Shown here piece after piece: positions 9,556 through 19,313 of a stretch of DNA of 64,000 nucleotides. The DNA comes from Spirosoma foliorum. GTDB taxonomy: Bacteria > Bacteroidota > Bacteroidia > Cytophagales > Spirosomataceae. How positions within the stretch are numbered: the stretch's first letter is position 1; each line of letters opens with the position of its first letter. The notes beneath the pieces are model-generated. The model was given only the letters and a program-made list of their open reading frames with translations. It had not been told where the DNA came from and searched no databases. The stretch lies in NCBI RefSeq assembly GCF_014117325.1, contig NZ_CP059732.1, positions 3,051,001 through 3,115,000 on the forward strand, written 5' to 3'. The translations under genes and the position numbers were made by a program.

Positions 9556-9876
9556 ATGGATACAACCGACTACAATTTCGAAGAGAAATGGAAGAAATTA
9601 GAGGAATCGAGTAAAGAGGTTTCTGGAACGATCGGTGCGGTAACGGGCGCTCTGGTAGGTGCATCAGTAGCGGGCCTTAGTGCCCCTGTTTTCTATTTCA
9701 AAAAAAGGGTTGCTGGTAAAGAAGCGCCAGAAGCGTTACGGGAAATTGGTACCAAAGCCCTGGAAACGACCAAGTGGATGAGTGAATTTGGCCGATTTGC
9801 GGGTAAGAAATTTGGGCCGAAAATTATTGGGACTGTGCTTTTCGGCGTAGCGGGCTTGCTCTCGGGCGACGAATAA
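9556..9876 (+). CDS. Small hypothetical protein with Gly/Ala-rich segments
   Basis: A 106-residue protein of unrecognised family. The N-terminus is acidic and helical (residues 1-25). It is followed by a glycine/alanine-rich hydrophobic stretch at about 24-48 ('GTIGAVTGALVGASVAGLSA') and a second hydrophobic segment near the C-terminus ('IIGTVLFGVAGLLSG'). Small-xxx-small spacing suggests membrane association or helix packing. It is separated from the preceding operon by a terminator and appears monocistronic. No function is proposed. Confidence 0.7.
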   Translation: MDTTDYNFEEKWKKLEESSKEVSGTIGAVTGALVGASVAGLSAPVFYFKKRVAGKEAPEALREIGTKALETTKWMSEFGRFAGKKFGPKIIGTVLFGVAGLLSGDE

Positions 9877-10022
9877 AAAGATGGGCTAGGTTGAGTTAAC
9901 CCGAACATGGAGACGAGCGAGTCATTATGAGTGGTCCTTAAAACCAATAAATTCGGCCTTTAAAACAAAATCCTCAAAATCCGCCCAGTCTACCTTTGTT
10001 CCAACAAGTTAACAATCAACCA

Positions 10023-11054
10023 ATGGAACAATTAGCAAACGTAGACAATTACAATGGCGCCCTCCAAAAGCCAATTAACTCAGGTTTTAGCGCTACTTCA
10101 ACCACTTCCGATGTCATCAATGGAATCGACCTTAGCGGGAAGACAATCATCGTAACCGGCGGGTATGCTGGTATTGGGGTCGAAACTGTAAAGACATTTA
10201 TCGAAGCAGGCGCCCATGTTATCGTTCCGGCCCGTGATCTAGCTAAAGCAACCAAAAACCTGCAGGGCATTCCGCAGGTCGTGATTGAAGAGATGGATTT
10301 AATGAACCCTGCTTCGATTGACGCTTTTGCCCAAAAATTCCTCACAACTGATAAACCGCTTCATATTCTGGTCAACAATGCGGGGATTATGTGGGTGCCC
10401 CTACAACGAGATGCGCGGGGGTACGAATCGCAGTTAGCCACCAATCACCTTGGGCATTTTCAGCTCACAGCCCGACTTTGGCCAGCCCTAAAAAAGGCCG
10501 CTGGCGCTAGAGTTGTCAATGTATCTTCGTTCGGTCACCAAATAGCTCCGTTCAATTTTGAGGACCCGAACTTTGAACACCATGATTATGAAACGCTGGT
10601 GGGTTATGGGCAGTCCAAAACAGCGAATAACCTGTTTGCGGTAGAATTGGACCATCGAGGCAAAAACGTAGGCGTGCGTGCTTATTCACTTCACCCCGGC
10701 TCAGTCAATGGAACTGATCTCGGACGAGTTGCCCCGATGGATTTATTTAAACGAATGGGTACGCATGATGCAGAGGGGAATTTATTCCCGGAGGTTGCCC
10801 GGAAACTAAAAACCATACCACAAGGGGCTTCCACAACCGTCTGGTGTGCTACCAACCCGCAACTAACAGATATTGGCGGTGTCTATTGCGAAAATGCCGA
10901 TGTTGCTGAATTAGATTTAGGAACTATTGAGCATCGATATGATGAGCCCTTAACTCTCCGGGGAGTACAGCCCTACTCGGTCGATGCGGAAAATGCGAAG
11001 CGATTATGGACATTGAGTGAGCAGTTGACCGGTGTGATATTTGCCGCAGAATAG
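10023..11054 (+). CDS. Short-chain dehydrogenase/reductase (retinol dehydrogenase-like)
   Basis: NAD(P)-dependent SDR of 343 residues. The ATG at 10023 is chosen over a TTG at 9996. The nucleotide-binding motif T-G-G-Y-A-G-I-G is at 45-52, N-N-A-G at 118-121, the catalytic Ser at about 168-169, and Y-x-x-x-K at Tyr195/Lys199. The protein carries about 35 extra residues ahead of the Rossmann fold and a long C-terminal tail compared with the classic 250-residue family. It is followed after 30 bp by an AraC regulator on the same strand, a common pairing in which the regulator controls the oxidoreductase. The substrate is unknown. Confidence 0.9.
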   Translation: MEQLANVDNYNGALQKPINSGFSATSTTSDVINGIDLSGKTIIVTGGYAGIGVETVKTFIEAGAHVIVPARDLAKATKNLQGIPQVVIEEMDLMNPASIDAFAQKFLTTDKPLHILVNNAGIMWVPLQRDARGYESQLATNHLGHFQLTARLWPALKKAAGARVVNVSSFGHQIAPFNFEDPNFEHHDYETLVGYGQSKTANNLFAVELDHRGKNVGVRAYSLHPGSVNGTDLGRVAPMDLFKRMGTHDAEGNLFPEVARKLKTIPQGASTTVWCATNPQLTDIGGVYCENADVAELDLGTIEHRYDEPLTLRGVQPYSVDAENAKRLWTLSEQLTGVIFAAE

Positions 11055-11084
11055 CGTCAGTTATAGTTAGTTGAAATTTCACGT

Positions 11085-11891
11085 ATGGGCTACCAGGCAC
11101 AATACATACATCCCGACTTGAAGCTGTCGCGCTTTGACGATAAATTCTATAAGGCTGATGTTCTGTTTGAACATCATTTATTGGTGTGGTTTATTTCGGG
11201 AGAAACGAAGATCGTTCAGGGCGATACTACTTATTTGTTCGGGGCGGGTGATACCTTATTATTTCCCAGGAATCAGCTCGTGACCGTTATCAATTACCCC
11301 AAAGACGGCCTCCCGCACCAGTCGGCCGTCATGCATCTGACGCCCAAACGCCTAACCGATTTTTATTCCAGAAATAAGGTTGACGTGAAGCGTATCCAAA
11401 CGCCTAAATTTCAAAGCTTTAATCAACACCCACTTCTACAAAGTTGTCTGGCCTCCTTAGTTCCCTATTTTGATCTGAACGAAACGTTGCCCGATGTCAT
11501 TGCTGCACTAAAAATCGACGAAGCCATTACCATTCTTCGAACGATTGATGCCGATATTGATCACATACTGGCCAATTTCGATGAACCGGGCAAGATTGGG
11601 CTAACCGATTTTATGGAGCAGCATTACATGTTCAACATGTCAATCGATAAGTTCGGCTACCTGACGGGTCGTAGTCTGACGACTTTTAAACGTGACTTTA
11701 AACGAACTTTCCAGACAACTCCTCAGAAATGGCTGACAAACAAACGGCTGGAACTTGCTCATTATCAGATTAGAGAAAAAAGACGAAGACCTTCCGATGT
11801 TTATTTAGAAGTTGGTTTTGAAAATCTCTCTCATTTCGGCCACGCGTTTAAAAAACGGTTTGGTTATTCGCCCACCGAACTAGCCGATTAG
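11085..11891 (+). CDS. AraC-family transcriptional regulator
   Basis: A 268-residue regulator. The N-terminal half is a cupin-like sensor ('GETKIVQGDTTYLFGAGDTLLFP' region, residues ~37-60). The C-terminal ~100 residues are the two-helix-turn-helix AraC domain ending in 'EVGFENLSHFGHAFKKRFG'. It probably regulates the SDR gene just upstream or itself. Its C-terminus is very similar to the partial regulator at the left window edge, which suggests paralogues. Confidence 0.92.
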   Translation: MGYQAQYIHPDLKLSRFDDKFYKADVLFEHHLLVWFISGETKIVQGDTTYLFGAGDTLLFPRNQLVTVINYPKDGLPHQSAVMHLTPKRLTDFYSRNKVDVKRIQTPKFQSFNQHPLLQSCLASLVPYFDLNETLPDVIAALKIDEAITILRTIDADIDHILANFDEPGKIGLTDFMEQHYMFNMSIDKFGYLTGRSLTTFKRDFKRTFQTTPQKWLTNKRLELAHYQIREKRRRPSDVYLEVGFENLSHFGHAFKKRFGYSPTELAD

Positions 11892-11915
11892 TAGATCGGG
11901 TCTGCTAGAAATGAT

Positions 11916-11954
11916 TACAAACCTATAAGGTTTTTGAAACCTTATAGGTTTGTA
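11916..11954. repeat. 18-bp perfect inverted repeat
   Basis: The arms 11916-11933 and 11937-11954 are exact reverse complements around a 3-nt loop (core AACCTATAAGGTTT). The repeat lies 24 bp after the AraC stop and 27 bp before the next GTG start. It lacks a U-tract. Confidence 0.8.
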
Positions 11955-11980
11955 CATAACAGATTCCCGTAAATTACAAC

Positions 11981-13042
11981 GTGAAACATGCTCTCCATAC
12001 CCTACGACAACAAGCTATCGCGGGTTCTCTTTTTCCAGCCGCCAGCTTACTGGAAGCCATGAATCAGCTTGGCTTTGTGCAGGCCGATCCGATTCGGGCA
12101 CCAGCGCGGGCTCAGGATCTTATTCTCCGCCATCGGGTTCAGGATTATCGAGTTGGCGACCTTGAGCGCGATTATCCTGCCCTCGATCTGGAAGAAGATT
12201 TTCTGTATGCCTATGGCTTTATGCCTAAATCTACCTGGCAACTCGTGCACCCACGCCCCGAAATTGAATTAAGTATGGCCGATAAACGCGTGCTTGATTT
12301 TGTTTCAAACAACCCGCATAGTCACCCTCGTCAGGTAGAAGCGTATCTGGGGCGCACCCGCGAACGTAATGATTGGGGTGGGTTTTCAGCTGGAACAACA
12401 CGATCGCTTCAGGCGCTCCATTATCGAGGATTTTTGCGGGTAGCCCGTCGAGAAAATGGCGTTAAACTCTATGAACTTGCCAGCCAGAAGTATCCCTCGA
12501 TAGAATCAGCGGAACGTTTGCGCCAGCTAGTATTACTGATTACGAATATTTTAAATCCAATCACCGATCGCAATTTACGGGCGGCTCTATGGCATCTGGC
12601 CCATGCTGCCCCCGCGCTCAATGTGCAGAAATCCATTATTAAGCAGCTGGTTAATACGGGTGATTTAACACAAGAAGTGGTTGATGGTATTCGATATATT
12701 TGGCCCACGTTGACATCAGCCAATAACCCGATGAACGAAACCGTTCGTTTTCTAGCTCCGTTTGACCCTTTGGTTTGGGATCGCCAGCGTTTCGAACATT
12801 TGTGGGGATGGGCCTATCGTTTTGAAGCCTATACTCCACCCGCCAAACGCGAGTTAGGCTATTATGCGTTACCCATCCTTTGGCGAGACGACATGGTTGG
12901 ATGGGTAACAGTTTCTCAATCAGAAGGTAATCTGGTGGTAGAACCCGGCTTAAAAAAAGACGTATCGCTTGATGATGACTTTTTTACCGAATTTGATATA
13001 GAAGTAGAGCGACTTCGCCTGTTTCTGCAAAAGCGCGACTAG
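11981..13042 (+). CDS. YcaQ/AlkX-family winged-helix DNA glycosylase
   Basis: A 353-residue member of the HTH_42 (DUF1006) family, which includes E. coli YcaQ (AlkX) and Streptomyces AlkZ, monofunctional glycosylases that unhook DNA interstrand crosslinks and remove bulky N7 adducts. The catalytic Q-phi-D/Q site is readable as 'FVQADPIRAPARAQD', residues ~32-46. The Q-A-D form matches the YcaQ (QxD) branch rather than the AlkZ (QxQ) branch. Start: the GTG at 11981 places the motif at the expected distance, and no upstream ATG is in frame. The gene stands alone between two palindromes. Confidence 0.85.
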   Translation: MKHALHTLRQQAIAGSLFPAASLLEAMNQLGFVQADPIRAPARAQDLILRHRVQDYRVGDLERDYPALDLEEDFLYAYGFMPKSTWQLVHPRPEIELSMADKRVLDFVSNNPHSHPRQVEAYLGRTRERNDWGGFSAGTTRSLQALHYRGFLRVARRENGVKLYELASQKYPSIESAERLRQLVLLITNILNPITDRNLRAALWHLAHAAPALNVQKSIIKQLVNTGDLTQEVVDGIRYIWPTLTSANNPMNETVRFLAPFDPLVWDRQRFEHLWGWAYRFEAYTPPAKRELGYYALPILWRDDMVGWVTVSQSEGNLVVEPGLKKDVSLDDDFFTEFDIEVERLRLFLQKRD

Positions 13043-13061
13043 AATTTATTCCCCCAGCAAT

Positions 13062-13111
13062 AATGGGTTCTGTGGTGTCGGTTGATCATTTCCGACACCG
13101 CAGAACCCATT
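13062..13111. repeat. 20-bp inverted repeat between convergent genes
   Basis: The arms 13062-13081 and 13092-13111 match in 19 of 20 pairs (the odd pair is G-U compatible) around a 10-nt loop. It lies between the glycosylase stop and the convergent sugar dehydrogenase stop, so it may be a bidirectional terminator. Confidence 0.75.
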
Positions 13112-13163
13112 GATGAATACAGAATCTACCCTAATAAATACCTGTTTATCAGGCCCTTTTCAG

Positions 13164-14795
13164 CTACAATCCTGAAATGATCCGGGCATAGCCGTTGTTT
13201 GTCGTATTACTATCATAGCTATTTGTGCCATCGTTTGTCACGTTGACCGTGATGCTGGCTGTACTTCCGGAATTTGCCGTAGTACGGGTGATAGTGAAGC
13301 CTAGATTAATCGTACTATTTGCTCCAATAGACTGGCCAGTCTTCATCTTTAAGGAAATCTGTCTATTATCCACGGTACCCGTCACTGTCCAGTTATTATT
13401 ACTAACTGCTACTGCAGTGCCACCTGTCACATTAATAGTACTAATGGTAGCGGGGAAAGCAAGTGTATAGCCTGCAGGAGCCGTGGCGGTAACAATCACA
13501 CTACCTGCCGTTGTAGAATAACCACTGACTTCGGAAATACTCATCGCAAAATTTCCCACGGTGGCGGTGCCCGATGTACCAAAATTAGCCTGGGGGAGTG
13601 AAAGTGAAGGTGACAAATCGGGAACGGCGAAGATTAGTTTATAAAGTCCACCCCGGCTTAACAGATAGAGGTTACCATCATTGCCTGTAGCCAAGCCTAC
13701 TGGCCCACCCGACACTCCAGTAGCAAAGGACGATCGGGTCGCGGGGTTTGCCGTTAAGTTAATATTGTTGACCCAGTCACCACAATAATCAGGAAAGAAA
13801 TATCGGCCTATGTAGCTGGCTGGGTAGTTAGTCGTTGTAGGGTTGAAAAAGGTTCCGCCCGTGATAGAGCATCCAAGGCCATCTCCTGTGCCATGCGCAT
13901 AGGTATAAACTGGGTAGCTGTACGAGGTATTCGTTGCGCAGGATGGGCCCGTACAAGTCATCCCTTCTGCATCCGGCCAGCCAAAGTTCTGCCCGCCGGT
14001 AGTTGCATCATTAATTTCCTCCCACGAGCCCTCCCCTACATCATCAACAAATATCCGGCCCGTTCCCGGTTGAACCGCAAGCGTATACGGATTACGCAGA
14101 CCATACGCCCATATGCGTTGGGCTGATGCTGACCCTGTTGGAAATGGATTGTCGGCTGGGGCGCTACCATCAGGGTTGATGCGAAGCACTTTGCCTAGAT
14201 AGTTGTTCAGATTTTGGGCATTCACCCGATTCGCATTTTCACCAACGCCTACGTAAAGCTTGCCATCTTTCCCAAAAATCATGCCCCCACCATTATGATT
14301 TGTAGCAGTACTTAGCGGGTCTAAATCCAGAATTACCACTTCACTTCCCGATAAAACAACATCTCCATTGGCAGTATACCGGCTGATCCGATTGTGGGCA
14401 GTAGTACCCGGGACAGTATGATATAGATAAATGTAATGGTTGGTGGCAAAAGCCGGGTCCAGGGCTATACCAATAAGACCTCGCTCACCATTAGAATCGA
14501 CAGTCAGTGATATAAACGGTGTAGACAGCATCGCGCCATTTTTCACAACTCGCAACGCACCCGTCTGTTCTGCTACAAAGATTCGTCCATCGGGCGCCAC
14601 TGCCATAGCAGTACCCCCATTCAAGCCACTCGCAATTTGAACCTGGCTAAAACTGGTGGGGTATGTTTGACCTTGTGCCGTTCCAGTAACAAATAATAGA
14701 GCTATGATAAAGAGCAACTGATGTGCCTCAGTATCGATCGACTTTGGCAGGTAGCGATCAATACAGTTCGCAACTGATTTGTAGATAGTTATCAT
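13164..14795 (-). CDS. PQQ-dependent sugar (glucose/sorbosone) dehydrogenase-like protein with C-terminal Ig-like domain
   Basis: A secreted protein of 543 residues. After a signal peptide (hydrophobic core 'LLFIIALLFVTG'), residues ~45-385 form the six-bladed GSDH propeller: 'GLNGGTAMAVAPDGRIFVAE', 'ERGLIGIALDPAF', 'NHNGGGMIFGKDGKLYVGVG' and 'WAYGLRNPYTLAVQPGTG' are classic blade segments. Residues ~390-543 are Thr/Ser/Asn-rich beta repeats resembling DUF11/adhesin-type modules. The family oxidises aldose C1 using PQQ and Ca2+, though many homologues are uncharacterised. No pqq biosynthesis gene is in the window, so cofactor supply is unknown. Confidence 0.85.
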   Translation of the reverse strand: MITIYKSVANCIDRYLPKSIDTEAHQLLFIIALLFVTGTAQGQTYPTSFSQVQIASGLNGGTAMAVAPDGRIFVAEQTGALRVVKNGAMLSTPFISLTVDSNGERGLIGIALDPAFATNHYIYLYHTVPGTTAHNRISRYTANGDVVLSGSEVVILDLDPLSTATNHNGGGMIFGKDGKLYVGVGENANRVNAQNLNNYLGKVLRINPDGSAPADNPFPTGSASAQRIWAYGLRNPYTLAVQPGTGRIFVDDVGEGSWEEINDATTGGQNFGWPDAEGMTCTGPSCATNTSYSYPVYTYAHGTGDGLGCSITGGTFFNPTTTNYPASYIGRYFFPDYCGDWVNNINLTANPATRSSFATGVSGGPVGLATGNDGNLYLLSRGGLYKLIFAVPDLSPSLSLPQANFGTSGTATVGNFAMSISEVSGYSTTAGSVIVTATAPAGYTLAFPATISTINVTGGTAVAVSNNNWTVTGTVDNRQISLKMKTGQSIGANSTINLGFTITRTTANSGSTASITVNVTNDGTNSYDSNTTNNGYARIISGL

Positions 14796-14953
14796 AAAAC
14801 GCTGGTATAAAGTGACATATAATTATTGTCTTATACGAGTCAACCTTAACCATCACTTTAATGTTTACAAATATGATTTTTCGTACATAAATTCCAGCTT
14901 AAGGCCACTTTGCAACGCTCGTATTTTCGGATTGAAACCCTAAACGAAATAGC

Positions 14954-14982
14954 AAAAAAATAGTCCTGACTAGCAGGACTAT
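14954..14982 (-). terminator. Rho-independent terminator of the kup gene
   Basis: Read on the minus strand, a 9-bp stem (14974-14982 with 14960-14968) and 5-nt loop are followed by seven T (complement of 14954-14960). It lies 76 bp past the stop of the minus-strand potassium transporter. Confidence 0.85.
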
Positions 14983-15057
14983 GTACAGTTCAGTAAGATG
15001 CTATAATGATCTTTAGTTGACAGCCATTACGGCAATTACTTTATTTTTCCTATATCG

Positions 15058-17010
15058 TTAGGAAGCAATGCGCTTCAACTGAACGTTATCGACAGGACGA
15101 ATCACCAGGGGTACTTTTTCAATTTTGATAGAGCTACTGTCCAGGCCGAACCAACGGTCTTCCGATGTTGTGTACCCTTTAATGGTAAAATAGATATTCA
15201 TGATTAACCGCTCGCGGAAGGGCAGTTCATTCTCGAAGGACAGAAATTTCTCCAGAACTACAAAGCGAAAATCGCCAATCACATTCTGTCTACTGAGTGA
15301 TTCATAGCGACTCGTAATATCCACTTCTTTATTCCGAACCATATCTTCAATCACCTTTCGGAAGAATAAATTGATCCGCTGCTCAACCCGAAAACCCAGC
15401 TTAAACGTCACTTTATAGGCATCGTCGGGTGCAATGGTGTTTACTTTATACTCCATCGTATAAGGATCATCCGTTATATCGACGTGCACGAACCAATAAA
15501 TATCCGCCCGTTTGGGGCGCTTTTGGAAAATAGAATAAATGATTTTCGACTCAATTTCCGACTGACGGCCCGCGTTACTCATAAACACCAAGTGAGTCGC
15601 GTATTTGGGAATACTGATATCCCGACTAAGCTCTTTGAGTGCATTGATATAATGATCAATGCGAACGTACTCGGTCAGGCGTAACTTAATCTGGAAGGCT
15701 TGCAGCCAGATATACATTACCGAGGCAATGGCAGCTCCAATTAACACCGAAACCCAACCACCATGCGGGAATTTAATAAGGTTGGCCACCAAGAAACTAC
15801 CTTCGAGACCCAGATAGACCGTCAGAAACAAAACGACCCACCAGGCCTGATACCTGTGGGTATAAAGATAATAGGACATCAGGAGGGTTGTCATCAGCAT
15901 GGTCAGCGTAATTGCCAGCCCATAAGCAGCCTCCATATTAGACGATTTTTGGAAATAAAGCACCACGCCAACACACCCTGCCCAGAGCAACAGGTTGACA
16001 CTGGGAACATACAATTGCCCCTTCTGGGCACTAGGATAGCGCAGCTGAACCTTGGGCCAGAAGTTAAGCCGAATGGCTTCACTAATCAGGGTAAACGAAC
16101 CACTAATCAGCGCCTGGCTCGCAATGACGGTGGCTGCCGTAGCGATAATAATGCCCAGTGTAAGAAACCAGGGGGGCATTAATTCATAGAATGGAATACG
16201 TTCGTTTAGCGCCTGGCCTCTTACACTCAGCAACCAGGCACCCTGACCTAAGTAATTCAGGATCAAAGCAGTTTTCACAAATATCCAGCTAACTCGAATA
16301 TTGGCCCGCCCGCAGTGACCCATGTCAGAATATAACGCTTCGGCTCCAGTTGTGCATAGAAATACAGAACCTAATAGCCAGAATCCACCGGGGTACTCTG
16401 ATAATAACCACCAAGCATAGTACGGATTAAGGGCTGCCAGAACACCGGGGGCCTGCATAATCTGCAAGGCGCCTAACGTACCTAGCATGATAAACCAGAC
16501 CAGCATAATAGGCCCAAAAGCAGTCCCCACTACACTCGTGCCGAAGGCCTGAATCAGAAATAGAATGGTTAAAATGACGATGACAATCTGAATAATCATC
16601 GTGTCGGTAATGGTAGGATACAGTAGCCGCAAGCCCTCAACCGCCGAGGAGACTGAAATCGGGGGGGTAATAATCCCATCGGCCAATAGTGCAGAGCCAC
16701 CAATGATGGCCGGCAACGTTAACCAGCGGGCATGCCGGCGAATAAGCGCATACAACGCAAAAATACCGCCCTCCCCCCGGTTGTCGGCGCGGAGAATCAG
16801 TACAACATATTTGACCGTTGTTTGTAACGTGAGTGTCCAGAAAACACAGGAAAGCGCCCCAAGTACAACCTCTGCTTTGATCGGGGCAGATGGCCCAATG
16901 ATGGCACGTAGTGTATAAAGTGGAGACGTACCGATATCTCCGTAAATAATACCCATGGCAACCAGCAAGCCAGCCGCCGTAACTGTGTCAATATTCCGTT
17001 TATCACTCAT
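15058..17010 (-). CDS. kup: Kup-family potassium uptake protein
   Basis: A 650-residue KUP/HAK/KT potassium transporter driven by the proton gradient. The N-terminus has the signature 'GIIYGDIGTSPLYTLRAI', and the second conserved block 'NRGEGGIFALYALI' follows. About twelve hydrophobic segments fill residues ~10-440, and a ~200-residue cytoplasmic C-terminal domain completes the protein at the usual family length. It is monocistronic, with its own terminator downstream and a 384-bp divergent gap upstream. Confidence 0.95.
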   Translation of the reverse strand: MSDKRNIDTVTAAGLLVAMGIIYGDIGTSPLYTLRAIIGPSAPIKAEVVLGALSCVFWTLTLQTTVKYVVLILRADNRGEGGIFALYALIRRHARWLTLPAIIGGSALLADGIITPPISVSSAVEGLRLLYPTITDTMIIQIVIVILTILFLIQAFGTSVVGTAFGPIMLVWFIMLGTLGALQIMQAPGVLAALNPYYAWWLLSEYPGGFWLLGSVFLCTTGAEALYSDMGHCGRANIRVSWIFVKTALILNYLGQGAWLLSVRGQALNERIPFYELMPPWFLTLGIIIATAATVIASQALISGSFTLISEAIRLNFWPKVQLRYPSAQKGQLYVPSVNLLLWAGCVGVVLYFQKSSNMEAAYGLAITLTMLMTTLLMSYYLYTHRYQAWWVVLFLTVYLGLEGSFLVANLIKFPHGGWVSVLIGAAIASVMYIWLQAFQIKLRLTEYVRIDHYINALKELSRDISIPKYATHLVFMSNAGRQSEIESKIIYSIFQKRPKRADIYWFVHVDITDDPYTMEYKVNTIAPDDAYKVTFKLGFRVEQRINLFFRKVIEDMVRNKEVDITSRYESLSRQNVIGDFRFVVLEKFLSFENELPFRERLIMNIYFTIKGYTTSEDRWFGLDSSSIKIEKVPLVIRPVDNVQLKRIAS

Positions 17011-17394
17011 AAAAATAGGCCTGGTGGTTACGTACCGGAAACCCTGCTCAGGTTGTATAGACAGGATGCGGTACGGTCTTCTGGCCGTCGGATCAATTTA
17101 AGCAGCCAAACTTGTGCCAAATTAAGCAGTAGCCCTACTATTCACTTACAAATTACTAATAATGAGTAAATTAAAATACAAATTAAAAAAGCATGCAGAT
17201 CAGAAGAAACGGGCAGTTTTCCATTTTGGTAAGGTTCATTTTCAAAATGAAAAGGTATAGTCTAGGATTTGGAAATGAATTAGGCATTCTTCTACACATC
17301 AAGCTACGTTAAAACGGCCTCCTCATCGGATGAGTTTCTCGTATTTTCGCTATACTTGTAAAGGCCTGCAACGGCTTGCTAATTCAATTCACCC
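17011..17394. other. Intergenic region between divergent kup and MpaB-like genes
   Basis: 384 bp with no plausible gene. It must hold the promoters of both neighbours. The middle (about 17150-17200) is A+T-rich, but I cannot pick a specific promoter or riboswitch with confidence. Confidence 0.5.
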
Positions 17395-18276
17395 ATGACT
17401 GCGACCTACAGAAAACGGCTTGGTCTGTTTCGTAATCCGGCTGTCCAGCGCGAACTAAACTCCCTCGATCCTATCCGCGATCACCAGCGCATGGTGCATT
17501 TGCTGACAGCCTACGAATTCCCCTTCGATATAACCCGCGCGCTTGAGTTAGCGTTGTTCCATACCTACGCCAGTCCAAGAGTATCGGGTTTATTGGCTCG
17601 AACTGGCGAATTTGAACGTCACGGTCAAAAGCGGTACGACGACACCAGTCGTCTGATTTCGGAATTTATGGAATCGGGATACGATAGTGAGAAAGGGCAA
17701 CGGGCCATTGCCCACATGAATAAGATTCACGGACACTATCAGATCGACAATGCCGATTTTGTGTTTGTACTGGCCACGTTTGTTTTTTACCCGATCGATT
17801 GGACAAATCGCTACGGCTGGCGAAAACTGACCGCATCAGAAGAACAGGCCTTATTTTACTTTTTTCGGGAAGTAGGCATACGCATGAACTTACGCGATCT
17901 ACCCGATAATCTGGCCGAGTTACGCGCCTTTACCGATGCCTACGAGGATAGTTATTTTCGCTATACAGACAGCAACCGTAAAATTGCCGATGCGACAGTA
18001 CGGATTGTTCAGGGCTGGTTTCCCCGCTTTCTGCGTCCGCTTGTTCAACCCACTTTCTCGGCCCTCATCAATACTAAATTACGAATGGCTTTTGGTTATC
18101 AGCGTCCACCCGGTTGGTTTATCGGCCTAACAACGGGTGCGTTGTGGTTACGCAAATGGCCCTTACGCTGGATTACGTTCAAGCCCTACCCGTATTTAAT
18201 TGAGAAAACGACTTTCCGCTACTACCCCGATGGCCCACCCGATATTGAAGCCGTTGGGCCGGATAGTTTACGGTAG
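17395..18276 (+). CDS. MpaB/DUF2236-family oxygenase-like protein
   Basis: A 293-residue protein of the DUF2236 (MpaB-like, latex-clearing-protein-like) family. Readable family features are the 'RTGEFERHGQKRYDDT' region (~63-80), the His-containing 'MNKIHGHYQIDNADFVFVLA' region (~107-126) with the conserved H-x-x-Y...D pattern, and a C-terminal 'RLGLTT/ALWLRKWPLRW'-type end. Characterised relatives bind heme through His and oxidise alkenes or rubber, but most bacterial members have no known substrate. It is cytosolic (no signal peptide). It ends 13 bp before a convergent glycosidase-like gene. Confidence 0.8.
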   Translation: MTATYRKRLGLFRNPAVQRELNSLDPIRDHQRMVHLLTAYEFPFDITRALELALFHTYASPRVSGLLARTGEFERHGQKRYDDTSRLISEFMESGYDSEKGQRAIAHMNKIHGHYQIDNADFVFVLATFVFYPIDWTNRYGWRKLTASEEQALFYFFREVGIRMNLRDLPDNLAELRAFTDAYEDSYFRYTDSNRKIADATVRIVQGWFPRFLRPLVQPTFSALINTKLRMAFGYQRPPGWFIGLTTGALWLRKWPLRWITFKPYPYLIEKTTFRYYPDGPPDIEAVGPDSLR

Positions 18277-18289
18277 CGATCTGTTCGAC

Positions 18290-19285
18290 TTATTTCCGAC
18301 TTACTGGCAAAAAGACATTCACAGCTGGGTGCATTGTGTAGAGTCGGAATTGCTTCCCGTCATTGACCACAATGCCACTGGATGTATTGCCTTTCATAAT
18401 GGGATTTCCAGCGTATTTTGTCCAGTGTATAAGGTCTTTCGACACGGCTACATTGGTTGACCACTCATGCCAGTCGGCAAAGGCCGACGCGTGGTAATAG
18501 GCGTAATACAGCCCTTTGTACCGAATCACCTGATTCATAGCAACAGCGTGTAAGTCATACTCTGCTGGCCCTTTTTCCAGAACGGGTTCATCCTGCACAT
18601 TCGTCCAGACCTTCAGATCGTTCGACGTTGCCAGCCAGACCGCCCGATCATTACGTTCGTAAAAAAGATACCAGACATTCTTCTCTTTCCAGATCGCTGG
18701 GGTTCCATAGGGCCCTTTGCTAATGGGTTGATGATTGGTATACCGGATATCGATCGGCCCTTGCTCCTGCCAGTTAATCCCATCTTTAGAGGTTAATATA
18801 TGCGCGACATCATCCTTGCCCTCGGCAAACATATAATACGTACCATCCGATTTGATCACGGACATATCCTCGACCCAGTCTGCCTGATGAATAGGATTGC
18901 CCGGATAGCGGGTCCAGGTCAGTCCATCTTTCGAGGTGGCATAACCCAGAAAGCGAGTTTGATTTTTCCCTTCCCGGTAACCAGTGTACCACATATAGTA
19001 CTGCCCATCTTCGTGCAGGATATACCCTCTTTCCCGGATTTTCTGATCCCAGGTATCCGCCCCTGTTCCGCTAAATACAGGGTTGCCCGAATAAGGGGTA
19101 AACGTGGTAAGCTCTTTAGGGAATTCAGGTTCCGCAACGGTTAGCAACGATGATTTATCCAGTAAAACCCATCCGCCCGACACAGTACTGACCACGAAGA
19201 GAACAGGAAGTCCAGCGTTTCGAATCAGGCGTGAAAAGCCAGACGTTAAGTCCATTGATTTCATGGATTTTAGCAGGTCAATCAT
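18290..19285 (-). CDS. Five-bladed beta-propeller glycosidase-like protein (GH43/GH130-type fold)
   Basis: A 331-residue protein with an N-terminal hydrophobic segment ('LPVLFVVSTVSGGWVLL', ~27-43) that may be a signal anchor. The body has the repeated blade pattern of GH43/GH32/GH130 folds: 'GYILHEDGQYYMWYTGYREG', 'LGYATSKDGLTWTRYPGNPI' and 'VWLATSNDLKVWTNV'. Blades of 'D/E-G-x-Y-Y-M-x-Y-T' followed by 'S-x-D-G-x-x-W' recur about five times. The catalytic acids cannot be assigned with certainty. It sits 28 bp downstream of a GH30 gene on the same strand, so both probably degrade one glycan. Confidence 0.75.
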   Translation of the reverse strand: MIDLLKSMKSMDLTSGFSRLIRNAGLPVLFVVSTVSGGWVLLDKSSLLTVAEPEFPKELTTFTPYSGNPVFSGTGADTWDQKIRERGYILHEDGQYYMWYTGYREGKNQTRFLGYATSKDGLTWTRYPGNPIHQADWVEDMSVIKSDGTYYMFAEGKDDVAHILTSKDGINWQEQGPIDIRYTNHQPISKGPYGTPAIWKEKNVWYLFYERNDRAVWLATSNDLKVWTNVQDEPVLEKGPAEYDLHAVAMNQVIRYKGLYYAYYHASAFADWHEWSTNVAVSKDLIHWTKYAGNPIMKGNTSSGIVVNDGKQFRLYTMHPAVNVFLPVSRK

Positions 19286-19313
19286 AACAGTTTATGGTTG
19301 TTAAAGGGAGGAA

